From Planctomycetota bacterium (GTDB lineage: Bacteria > Planctomycetota > Phycisphaerae > Phycisphaerales > UBA1924), in contig JAEYUO010000061.1 of assembly GCA_023432465.1 (NCBI GenBank), forward strand, positions 1 to 13,117: DNA of 13,117 nucleotides, in the 5' to 3' direction. A program made the position numbers and the translations under genes. Numbering within the stretch: the stretch's first letter is position 1; every line of letters begins with the position of its first letter. Below the pieces are notes generated by a model, which worked only from the letters and a program-made list of their open reading frames with translations, did no database searches and was not told the DNA's origin. Below, one piece after another: positions 7,052-13,085 of this stretch.

Positions 7052-7672
7052 TCATGACTCGCCCGGCACACCGTTCAATCGAGACTCAACGCCGCTCAGG
7101 GACAATCGCGAGACTTCAATGCCGATCTTCTTCAGCTCCGCGCTCAATCCAACGTTCAACCTGTCCATAAACCCAAGTCGATTATTCCGCACAAGCTCCA
7201 GGCTCACGTCCCCCGTCACCGTTGCGAACGCGCCCATGGCGATGTCCTGCACAACATCCTTCAGCTGTTCCTCACTCAAACCAATCAAGTGCTTAGCCGC
7301 CTGATCAAGCCCCTGAGGATCCGAAGTGATCAGGCAGGTCATCTCGGCCTTAAACGTCACCGCGCCACTATCCTGAGTAGGGAGCTCGTCAAGCACCATC
7401 TGAACTCGAATCGGATCCCTGCTCAGAAGCTCGTAGTCTTGAATCAACGGCCAGATAAACGTGCCGCCCCCCACGACACACCGAAACAGTTTCCCTCCGC
7501 CTATCTTCCCGTAAACCACGATGATCTTGTTCGCCGGGCACCGCCGGTAGCAGGCATACAGAATCGCTGTCAATCCAACAACGGGAACCAACCCGAGTAC
7601 AACTGCCAACAGCACAGCAGACGAATCAATCTCCGCGGCCAGTGTCAACGGAATGTGTGCAAGTTCACGCAT
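7052..7672 (-). CDS. Short SPFH-domain protein lacking the flotillin coiled coil
   Basis: A 206-residue paralog of the flotillin next to it. A transmembrane segment at ~17-41 is followed by YRRCPANKIIVVYGKIGGGK and GGGTFIWPLIQDYELLSRDP, closely matching the flotillin's YRRCPSNRILVVYGRVG and GGGAFVWPLIQDYAYMSLEP. The similarity continues through the SPFH domain (AKHLIGLSEEQLKDVVQDIA versus AKRLLSLNAAQMREQAQDII). It ends at SRLSLSGVES, exactly where the flotillin's coiled coil would begin. The reading frame is intact. Its ATG follows an AGGGGA that overlaps the TAG of the NfeD gene, eight bases away, so it is translated as part of the operon. Counted lines are 48-65% GC, below the roughly 68% of the flotillin gene. 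It may cap, seed or modulate flotillin oligomers; it could also be a degenerating duplicate, which the intact signals argue against. Confidence 0.85.
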   Translation of the reverse strand: MRELAHIPLTLAAEIDSSAVLLAVVLGLVPVVGLTAILYACYRRCPANKIIVVYGKIGGGKLFRCVVGGGTFIWPLIQDYELLSRDPIRVQMVLDELPTQDSGAVTFKAEMTCLITSDPQGLDQAAKHLIGLSEEQLKDVVQDIAMGAFATVTGDVSLELVRNNRLGFMDRLNVGLSAELKKIGIEVSRLSLSGVESRLNGVPGES

Positions 7673-7680
7673 TCAGTCCC

Positions 7681-8250
7681 CTACACCTTCACCACCGTCA
7701 CCGAGTTGTCCCCGTTCACCGACAACACACGCACCCGCGCATTCCGCGGCAGCTCTTCATCCGCCGAAACCGCGTTGTACGTCCGCTGCTGATCCCCGAT
7801 CACCAGCGTGATCTGCCCCGTCCCCTTCCCCGTGGCCGGCACCGTCACATACACCGTCCCCTCCAGCCCGATCGCCGACTGCACGTTCACATTCCCCGAC
7901 GACTGCAGCTCCATCGCCGCACGCAGCAGGAACGCCATCAGCCACATCATGAAGAACCCGCCCACCGCGCCGATCCCGATCGATGCCGGGATCCCCCACT
8001 CAAGCCCGCGATACCCGATCAGCCCAGCCCACCCAAACCCCATGCCGAACGCGATCACCGTCTGCACCGAGAACAGCTTCAGGCCGTCCGTCCCGTGCGC
8101 ATGATGATCCAACCCCACATCCTGCCCGTCATCAACATCCGCGCCCCCGCCCATCGACAGCAGCAAGAACCGCAGCAGCAAAAACGCCGTCCCCAGCAGA
8201 GCCGGGCCGGTGAACCACGGTGCATTGTCGCCAAAGAACACGTGAAACAT
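7681..8250 (-). CDS. NfeD-like membrane protein with C-terminal OB fold
   Basis: A 189-residue integral membrane protein of the NfeD/YqiJ type, partner of flotillins. Membrane segments lie at ~14-32, ~61-79 and ~87-109. Between the first two is an acidic/His loop (DVDDGQDVGLDHHAHGTDG, 38-56), which could bind metal, although this is only a composition remark. Residues ~124-189 are the OB-fold NfeD domain: SAIGLEGTVYVTVPATGKGT, then QITLVIGDQQRTYNAVSADE and ELPRNARVRVLSV. The serine-protease domain of long NfeD proteins is absent. ATG 8250 is supported by a very strong GGAAGGAGG (complement at 8258-8266) seven bases upstream; the frame remains open to 8523 but that part is Ala/Gly-rich and unlike the family. 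It is the first gene of the four-gene operon. Confidence 0.88.
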   Translation of the reverse strand: MFHVFFGDNAPWFTGPALLGTAFLLLRFLLLSMGGGADVDDGQDVGLDHHAHGTDGLKLFSVQTVIAFGMGFGWAGLIGYRGLEWGIPASIGIGAVGGFFMMWLMAFLLRAAMELQSSGNVNVQSAIGLEGTVYVTVPATGKGTGQITLVIGDQQRTYNAVSADEELPRNARVRVLSVNGDNSVTVVKV

Positions 8251-8276
8251 CGCCGCGCCTCCTTCCCGTGAGGCCG

Positions 8277-8292
8277 AACCTCCGACCCCCAC
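8277..8292 (-). repeat. 16-base direct repeat, copy upstream of the NfeD gene
   Basis: On the minus strand this reads GTGGGGGTCGGAGGTT, identical to the copy at 7011-7026. Here it lies 26 bases before the start codon, upstream of a separate, stronger ribosome binding site. Confidence 0.75.
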
Positions 8293-8525
8293 CTCCACAC
8301 ACACCGCTGCCACGACCGCCGCGGCGGCCAATTCTGCCGCCGCCTTCACCGTTCCTCCAGCACTCGCTCGCACGGCATCCGTGGCCGCCATACCCAGACC
8401 GATCGCGCCCCCCACCATCCCCGGGCATCGAGTAGTTCCGAGAATACCAGATTTCGTTTCGTTTGGCTTGTGGACGGACATTCCCACCGACTTCACGCCA
8501 CCACAACGAGGGTACCGCTTCACGA

Positions 8526-8545
8526 ATCAAAGCACTTCCTTTGAT
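8526..8545. promoter_or_regulatory. Inverted repeat, candidate operator
   Basis: ATCAAAG-CACTTC-CTTTGAT is a perfect 7-base inverted repeat with a 6-base spacer, about 13 bases centre to centre, in the divergent region between the NfeD operon and fic. The size and symmetry suit a dimeric repressor. No T tract follows, so a terminator is unlikely. The binding protein is unknown; the Fic protein's own winged helix is one possibility, purely as inference. Confidence 0.4.
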
Positions 8546-8616
8546 CTCCCTGAGAGAATAAAAGTTTTTTGCTGTTTTCGTATATTTCACGCCTGCAAAG
8601 GCAAATATGGTTTTGA

Positions 8617-9831
8617 ATGGAACCCTCCGTCTTTCAACCGGGTTTTCCCGGCCGCCATGTCCCGGCCCGTGCGTCCGTCCTGCGCGACGGGCGGTTGATG
8701 GAAGAATCGGGGATTGCATTCGTTCCCGCCCCGCTGCCCCCAGCTTTGGATCCCGCAACACTGGGCAGACTGCTTGATCCGATCAGCAAGGCAACCGCCC
8801 AGTTGCATCTGCTGGCGGGCGCGATCCGCGTGCTTCCCGATCCCAAGGTTCTGCTCCGCGTCTTCATGCGCCGCGAGGTGGAGCACTCTTCAAGGATCGA
8901 GAACACGATCGCATCCGCGCGAGAACTCGCGCTGTTCGACGCAGCCCAAGACACAGACCGCGATGAAGTACGCGAGGTTCACAGCAATCTCGTCGCGCTG
9001 GAGCACGGAATCGCATCGACCGACCCGCTCTGCCTGCGCCTGATCCGAGAGATGCACGCACGCCTCATGGCGGGTGTCCGCGGCGAAGACAAGAGCCCCG
9101 GAGAGTTCCGCCGCGGGCAGGTCTACATCGGGAACGAACGGTCAGGCTTCAAGAATGCGCGATTCGTGCCGCCCCCACCCGGGCCGATCCTTGAAGAGTG
9201 CCTCCGCGACTACGAACAGTTCCTCAACCCCACCGACCGCAAACCTCGCACAAGGTACGACCCCCTCATCGAGCTTGCGATGAGCCACTATCAGTTCGAA
9301 TGCATCCACCCATTCGCCGACGGCAACGGGCGCATGGGCCGCCTTCTCATCACGATCACCGGCCAGAAAAGCGGCTGGCTGGAGTTCCCGCTCCCCTACA
9401 TCAGCCCGTACTTCGAGCGCACCCGCCAGGAGTACTACGACCTGCTGCTGCGCGTGAGCACACACAACGACTGGTCAAGCTGGATCGAGTACTTCTGCCG
9501 CGCGGTCGAAGTGGAATGCGCCGACGGGATGAAGCGTGTGCGAGCGCTTGACCGGCTTCGGACCGAGTACCGCCATCGTGCCGAAGCTGCCGGAAACTCG
9601 CAGAACTTGCCGAAACTCGCGGATCACCTTTTCGCACAACAAGCGGTCACTGTCGCCGGCGTCAAGCAGTTGCTCGATGTTTCCCAGCCCGCGGCACAGG
9701 GGCTCATCGATCGATTGGTTGCCGCCGGCATCCTGACAGAAGTCACGGGCGGTAAGTACAAACGCGTTTACCTTGCCGAGCAGATCGTGCGCCTCATCGA
9801 AACCGATCAGCCCGATCAGATGGTGCCATGA
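8617..9831 (+). CDS. Fic-domain protein (AMP-transferase type) with C-terminal winged helix
   Basis: A 404-residue Fic protein, expected to transfer AMP from ATP to a hydroxyl side chain of a target protein in the cytoplasm. The Fic N-terminal domain includes FVPAPLPPALDP (35-46) and the inhibitory motif SSRIEN (91-96), fitting [S/T]xxxE[G/N], whose Glu95 would obstruct ATP: a class II layout with inhibition built in. The flap GEFRRGQVYIG (162-172) precedes the complete active-site motif HPFADGNGRMGR (231-242), with His231 catalytic. Residues ~330-390 are a winged helix (AVTVAGVKQLLDVSQPAAQG, then LIDRLVAAGILTEV) that may bind DNA. Length and layout match the SO4266-like family. The 8617 start keeps the family-like N-terminus; no clear ribosome binding site is seen, and ATG 8698 is an alternative. 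All key residues are present, so it should be active once relieved. Confidence 0.93.
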   Translation: MEPSVFQPGFPGRHVPARASVLRDGRLMEESGIAFVPAPLPPALDPATLGRLLDPISKATAQLHLLAGAIRVLPDPKVLLRVFMRREVEHSSRIENTIASARELALFDAAQDTDRDEVREVHSNLVALEHGIASTDPLCLRLIREMHARLMAGVRGEDKSPGEFRRGQVYIGNERSGFKNARFVPPPPGPILEECLRDYEQFLNPTDRKPRTRYDPLIELAMSHYQFECIHPFADGNGRMGRLLITITGQKSGWLEFPLPYISPYFERTRQEYYDLLLRVSTHNDWSSWIEYFCRAVEVECADGMKRVRALDRLRTEYRHRAEAAGNSQNLPKLADHLFAQQAVTVAGVKQLLDVSQPAAQGLIDRLVAAGILTEVTGGKYKRVYLAEQIVRLIETDQPDQMVP

Positions 9832-9848
9832 AGCACCGATCTGCCCCC

Positions 9849-11414
9849 TCACTCGGTGTCCGGCTCGTCGGTCCGCCAGATCCCCTCCCACTGCTCCGCG
9901 CCCGCCGCGCTCACCGCGACCAGATAGACCATGCCGTCCATGACCCGTAGGTCCGCTTGGCCCGGTTCATCGCCGCGAGCCTGCAACGGCTCTCCCGCAG
10001 CGAGCCTCCGCGCAAGCACCTCATCGAGCGCTTCGCTCGCCGCGGCGAGCGGGACAGACTCAACCGGACTCAAGTCAAGGCGAATACGTTCCTCAAGCTC
10101 ACGAACAAGATCCCGATGCGCCCGCCAGCCGTCGCGGCCGCTATGCGTCGTCACCTTCGGCAACGCGGCAAAACTCACCACTCCGACGCACACCGCCGCG
10201 ATCACGCCCCACCGCAACGCGGTGAACCGCGGCAGGTTTCGCTTCTTCTCATAGTGGCCGACGATGCACAGCACAATGAACATGGCCGTGAGCCCGAGAT
10301 CAACCCCGATCCCCGCCGCGGTCGCCCGAGTCTGCGCCGACCGACCCGTCGCGCCGCCACGTGTCCGCGCAATGTCAACATCCCGGGTCATCTGGCTCGG
10401 ACGCAGCGTGCCGGTGAGCCGCGTTGCGAACTTCGCATCACCGACCAACGGTGTGATCGCGCTGTGCGCGGCGTGAACATGGGTCGATGAGGCCCGTCGC
10501 CACGCACGCCACCTCGGTGCCTCGCTGACCACAAGATCGCCCGCGCTCTGCACAGCAAGACCCATCGCCATTGCCCGCGATGGCCCAAACACAAACAGCT
10601 CTACACTCAGGTCGCGCTTCGCATCCGCGCCCGTCAGCCGCATCGGATACACCGGCGCATCGGTCGTGAACGTAAACACCAGCGGATGCGCCGTTGATGG
10701 CTCAGCCGTATCGCTCTCCCGCACCAGCCGCGTCGCGACGAACGACCACTTCTCCTTCGCGTACTGATCGATCACGCTCTCCGCCGCGGCGGGAACATGG
10801 AACTGGTGCGACCGCAGCCAATCGACCACGACCTTGCCCTCTGGCGATTCGAGCGTCGTCACCTCGAAGTCGCCGACGATGCGGCGGTCGATGAAGTCTG
10901 GTTCGGCGATAGGGCTGCCGGATCCACCGGCGCGAGCGGTGCCAAGCGCCGGCAGCATCACCATCGCCAGAAACAGCAGCACCAGCAACAGCCCGGCAGC
11001 GCCCTTCCAGGTGGGCGCGTACAGGAAGATCAGCACAACGACGATCAGCGCGATGATGATCGGAGCGGCACCCAGCCCCCGCGTCTGCACCACGGGCGCG
11101 AACATCCCTCGCAGGCTCGGGAACATCCCCTTCGTCCCCGGCTTCACCTCCGGCCGCGACGGCAGCGGCACCACCCACCCAAACTCCGTGCCCTTGCCGA
11201 TAAACCGCGTCTCGATCGCCAGCGTCTGCAGCTTCGTCGCCGGGTCCCAGCAGATCATCGCGGCCTGATCCGGGATCTGTGCCCCCGATACATCCGCGAT
11301 CTCAACCGCGAACACTTTGCCATCCGCCCGCGCTGCCGTCGCGGCCATCACCACCGCTGCCAGAAACACGCCCAGCGCGAGCAGCCTCAAGAGTGATGTC
11401 CATGCCCCACGCAT
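9849..11414 (-). CDS. DUF2330 membrane protein with four predicted membrane segments
   Basis: A 521-residue exported protein of the DUF2330 family, function unknown. Residues 1-30 form a signal peptide (SLLRLLALGVFLAAVVMAA, cleavage probably after ARA). Mature residues 31-112 carry the DUF2330 start: DGKVFAVEIADVSGAQIPDQ, LAIETRFIGKGTEFGWVVPL and PSRPEV. A membrane hairpin (118-133 and 137-156) follows, then the second DUF2330 part (IVGDFEVTTLESPEGKVVVD, 179-198; SVIDQYAKEKWSFVATRLV; HPLVFTFTTDAPVYPMRLTG). Two more membrane segments lie at ~370-387 and ~402-419, followed by a soluble C-terminus (~420-521). ATG 11414 was preferred over the in-frame GTG at 11427-11429, as it gives a compact signal peptide; neither has a strong ribosome binding site. 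The gene converges on fic, with 17 bases between the stops. The membrane hairpin inside the domain is unusual in my recollection of the family. Confidence 0.8.
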   Translation of the reverse strand: MRGAWTSLLRLLALGVFLAAVVMAATAARADGKVFAVEIADVSGAQIPDQAAMICWDPATKLQTLAIETRFIGKGTEFGWVVPLPSRPEVKPGTKGMFPSLRGMFAPVVQTRGLGAAPIIIALIVVVLIFLYAPTWKGAAGLLLVLLFLAMVMLPALGTARAGGSGSPIAEPDFIDRRIVGDFEVTTLESPEGKVVVDWLRSHQFHVPAAAESVIDQYAKEKWSFVATRLVRESDTAEPSTAHPLVFTFTTDAPVYPMRLTGADAKRDLSVELFVFGPSRAMAMGLAVQSAGDLVVSEAPRWRAWRRASSTHVHAAHSAITPLVGDAKFATRLTGTLRPSQMTRDVDIARTRGGATGRSAQTRATAAGIGVDLGLTAMFIVLCIVGHYEKKRNLPRFTALRWGVIAAVCVGVVSFAALPKVTTHSGRDGWRAHRDLVRELEERIRLDLSPVESVPLAAASEALDEVLARRLAAGEPLQARGDEPGQADLRVMDGMVYLVAVSAAGAEQWEGIWRTDEPDTE

Positions 11415-11482
11415 GCCAGACGATACCACGCCAACCTTGCGTCTGTTCCCGGTATTCTGCCAATCCCCCGGCCCAAGACCGG

Positions 11483-11511
11483 TTGCCCGGGCTGCTTTTT
11501 TCTTCTATAAT
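11483..11511 (+). promoter_or_regulatory. Promoter of the BrnT-like toxin-antitoxin module
   Basis: TTGCCC (11483-11488), 17 bases, then a consensus TATAAT (11506-11511). Initiation near 11518 would leave a ~13-base leader carrying the GAGGGG ribosome binding site. The palindrome GCCCGGGC (11485-11492) overlaps the -35 box and is a plausible operator half or whole site for the ribbon-helix-helix antitoxin. Good -10 match; -35 matches 4/6. Confidence 0.65.
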
Positions 11512-11530
11512 CAATTCGTGAGGGGTGTCA

Positions 11531-11797
11531 ATGGAGTTTCGCTGGATCGACTGGAACATCGACAAGGTCCACAGCCACGGCGTCGAGCCGGAAGAGGCGG
11601 AGGAAGCGGTTGGCAACGCGCGGCCACCATACCCCCGAAAGGATCTTGATGGCCGCTGGCTCGTGCAAGCGCAGTCAGATGGTGGACGTTTTCTCCAAGT
11701 GGTGTATCTCGTGGATCCCGAGGGAACGCTCTTCATCATCCATTCCAGGCCGCTGACCGAGCGTGAGAAGAAAAAGCTACGAAGGCGACGATCATGA
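11531..11797 (+). CDS. BrnT-like toxin (DUF497 type)
   Basis: An 88-residue probable toxin of the BrnT/DUF497 family, a RelE-like ribonuclease fold acting on RNA in the cytoplasm. It starts EFRWIDWNIDKVHSHGVEPE, matching the family pattern of an aromatic strand, then Asn, then HGV before an acidic helix (EEAEEAV). Strands follow: GRWLVQAQSDGGRFLQVVYL (41-60) and GTLFIIHSRPLTEREKKKLR (65-84), the Arg-rich end being typical. ATG 11531 has GAGGGG five bases upstream; GTG at 11525 is a weaker alternative. It overlaps the next gene as ATGA, toxin first, the usual BrnT-BrnA order. Catalytic residues were not assigned. The family assignment is by pattern and gene order. Confidence 0.78.
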   Translation: MEFRWIDWNIDKVHSHGVEPEEAEEAVGNARPPYPRKDLDGRWLVQAQSDGGRFLQVVYLVDPEGTLFIIHSRPLTEREKKKLRRRRS

Positions 11798-12156
11798 GCA
11801 AACGATCCAAACTCAAGCCGTCCACTGAAATGACGGCCGCAGAACTCGAGGCCCTCACCGCGGATCTCGACGACGAGTTCGTCTCCGACAAGTTCAAGCC
11901 GTTGACCGCCCGCGAGCGTGCTGAGTGGGAAGCCATCAAACGCGGCCGCGGCAGGCCCAAGGTCGGCAAAGGCGCAAAGGTCGTCTCGGTCAGCATCGAG
12001 CGAGACCTGCTTGCACGCACAGACAAGGCCGCAAAGAAGGCAGGCGTCAGCCGCGCCAAGCTTGTCGCCGCCGGGCTTCGTCGAGTGCTGAAGGACCTTG
12101 ACAAGTCCTCATCCGCATCTGCGGCCAAACCCCGCGCACGCAAGACCGCTGCCTGA
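11794..12156 (+). CDS. Ribbon-helix-helix antitoxin, BrnA/CopG-like
   Basis: A 120-residue antitoxin partner of the toxin whose stop it overlaps. Residues 1-50 are acidic and helical (TAAELEALTADLDDEFVSDK), probably wrapping the toxin. A basic linker RGRGRPKVGKG (50-60) leads to the ribbon-helix-helix at ~61-100: strand AKVVSVSIERD, helix LLARTDKAAKKAG, turn VSR, helix AKLVAAGLRRVL. RHH proteins bind DNA as dimers, so autoregulation of the promoter at 11483-11511 is expected. The C-terminal ~18 residues are a Ser/Ala/Lys-rich tail. DNA-binding at the C-terminus and toxin contact at the N-terminus is the BrnA arrangement. Confidence 0.8.
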   Translation: MSKRSKLKPSTEMTAAELEALTADLDDEFVSDKFKPLTARERAEWEAIKRGRGRPKVGKGAKVVSVSIERDLLARTDKAAKKAGVSRAKLVAAGLRRVLKDLDKSSSASAAKPRARKTAA

Positions 12157-12189
12157 ACCCGCGCGCGTCCCTCCCCGCCTTCTCCCCCT

Positions 12190-12214
12190 CCGTGCGACAC
12201 CGTGCGCCTCCGTG
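12190..12214. repeat. Three CCGTG units at a 10-base period
   Basis: CCGTG occurs at 12190-12194, 12200-12204 and 12210-12214, in the gap between the antitoxin and ubiX stops. The flanking bases are also similar. It is short and low in complexity; no function is evident. Confidence 0.4.
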
Positions 12215-12237
12215 TCCCACTTCCGAGATCGCCCGTC

Positions 12238-12972
12238 CTATCTGCTGCTCTGCTGATCTGCCGATCTGCTGCTCTGCTCCGCCGCCTCCCACCGCGTCTT
12301 CAACCCGTGCTCCACCTTCAACAGATCGAGCACCTTCCCCACCATGAAGTCCACGATCTCCTCAACGCTCTTCGGGTTCAAGTAGAACCCCGGGTTCGTC
12401 GGACACACGATCGCCCCGGCCAGCGTCAGCGTCCGCATGTTCTCGATGTCAATCAGGCTCAGCGGCGTCTCGCGATGACACACGATCAGCGGCCGCCGCT
12501 CCTTCAACGTCACCATCGCCGCCCGCGTCAGCAGGTTCGACCCCGACCCCGTCGCGATCGCCCCGAGGCTCGTGCTCGAACACGGGATCACCACCATCCC
12601 GTCATGCAGAAAGCTCCCCGACGCGATCGTCGCGCCCACATCCTTGTTCGGATGCACCACCAGCCTCGCCGCGGCCGCCGAATCCGCAATCCCCGGACAC
12701 ATCGACGCAAACTCCACGTGCGTCACCCCCGCCTCATCGAACAACAACCGACGCCCATAGTCGCTCACCACCAGGTGCACCTCCGCGCCGCTCAGCAGCA
12801 ACTGCTCCAGCAGCCGCATCGCATACGCCGCGCCCGATGCACCCGATATCCCCACCACATACCGCCGCGGCCGGACCGCAGGGCCAGCCACCGCTCCTTC
12901 ACCCCCTCCACCCCCTCCCGAGCCAACACCCGGCGGAGACCCAAACGTCGGCGGTCGTGCAATCGTGCCCAT
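12238..12972 (-). CDS. ubiX: Flavin prenyltransferase UbiX
   Basis: UbiX prenylates reduced FMN with dimethylallyl phosphate, making the prenylated-FMN cofactor for UbiD-type decarboxylases. The 244-residue protein has the flavin-binding start YVVGISGASGAAYAMRLLEQ (38-57), then VIPCSSTSLGAIATGSGSNL (128-147), LLTRAAMVTLKERRPLIVCH (147-166) and RETPLSLIDIENMRTL (167-182). The ending PTNPGFYLNPKSVEEIVDFM (191-210) with VGKVLDLL is typical. It exceeds the usual ~190-200 residues by a Pro/Gly N-terminal extension (1-36, with a run of seven Gly split by Glu) and a C-terminal tail encoded by a short repeat. ATG 12972 is used; an in-frame GTG at 12991-12993 is possible, and the true start may even be internal, near the core. 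No UbiD gene is visible in the window, so the client decarboxylase is elsewhere. Confidence 0.93.
   Translation of the reverse strand: MGTIARPPTFGSPPGVGSGGGGGGEGAVAGPAVRPRRYVVGISGASGAAYAMRLLEQLLLSGAEVHLVVSDYGRRLLFDEAGVTHVEFASMCPGIADSAAAARLVVHPNKDVGATIASGSFLHDGMVVIPCSSTSLGAIATGSGSNLLTRAAMVTLKERRPLIVCHRETPLSLIDIENMRTLTLAGAIVCPTNPGFYLNPKSVEEIVDFMVGKVLDLLKVEHGLKTRWEAAEQSSRSADQQSSR
12240..12278. repeat. Short repeat encoding the UbiX C-terminal tail
   Basis: The 15-mer ATCTGCTGCTCTGCT occurs at 12240-12254 and 12264-12278, separated by GATCTGCCG, all variants of GATCTGCYG units. Read on the minus strand it encodes the Ser/Gln-rich end EQSSRSADQQSSR and reaches the TAG, so the repeat has probably expanded into the gene's 3' end. 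Confidence 0.7.
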
Positions 12973-13026
12973 ACACCAGTATTCGCACCCCACGCCCGCC
13001 CCGATGCCGCGCCCTCTCCTCTCCCA

Positions 13027-13046
13027 ACCTCCCCAAAGGGGGAGGT
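13027..13046. repeat. Inverted repeat ACCTCCCC/GGGGAGGT
   Basis: A perfect 8-base stem (ACCTCCCC 13027-13034, GGGGAGGT 13039-13046) with a 4-base AAAG loop lies upstream of ubiX. No T tract follows on either strand. It could be part of a dispersed palindromic repeat, with GCCGCCAAAGGTGGGG continuing the pattern; a single copy cannot prove this. Confidence 0.5.
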
Positions 13047-13058
13047 GCCGCCAAAGGT

Positions 13059-13085
13059 GGGGGGGGGGGGGGGGGGGGGGGGGGG
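13059..13085. other. Homopolymer run of 27 G
   Basis: Twenty-seven consecutive G, then CGGGGGTGTGGTGGGGGTGG, near the right end. There is no coding frame I would trust across 12973-13117. A run this long is rare in bacterial chromosomes and is also a known failure point of sequencing and assembly. Confidence 0.8.

Larger units (their letters stand above)
8251..8616. other. Divergent intergenic region between nfeD-like and fic genes
   Basis: This 366-base stretch holds no gene I can support. The first ~275 bases are in frame with the NfeD gene but lie upstream of its strong ribosome binding site. The part from about 8540 to 8616 is much richer in A and T than the rest of the window, with a TATATT at 8581-8586 and runs of T and A, so promoters in both directions are likely here; I could not place a convincing -35 box for either. 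It contains the inverted repeat at 8526-8545 and one copy of the 16-base repeat at 8277-8292. Confidence 0.6.

Noticed and set aside
7003..7071. Upstream extension of the flotillin reading frame
   Set aside because: It overlaps the end of the previous gene and would put a charged stretch before the membrane segment; ATG 7002 has GGAGG upstream.
8251..8523. Upstream in-frame extension of the NfeD gene
   Set aside because: The strong GGAAGGAGG sits just before ATG 8250, and the extension is Ala/Gly-rich with no family match.
11482..11502. GC-rich palindrome followed by T run as a terminator
   Set aside because: No plus-strand gene ends just upstream, and the T run lies in the spacer of a good promoter.
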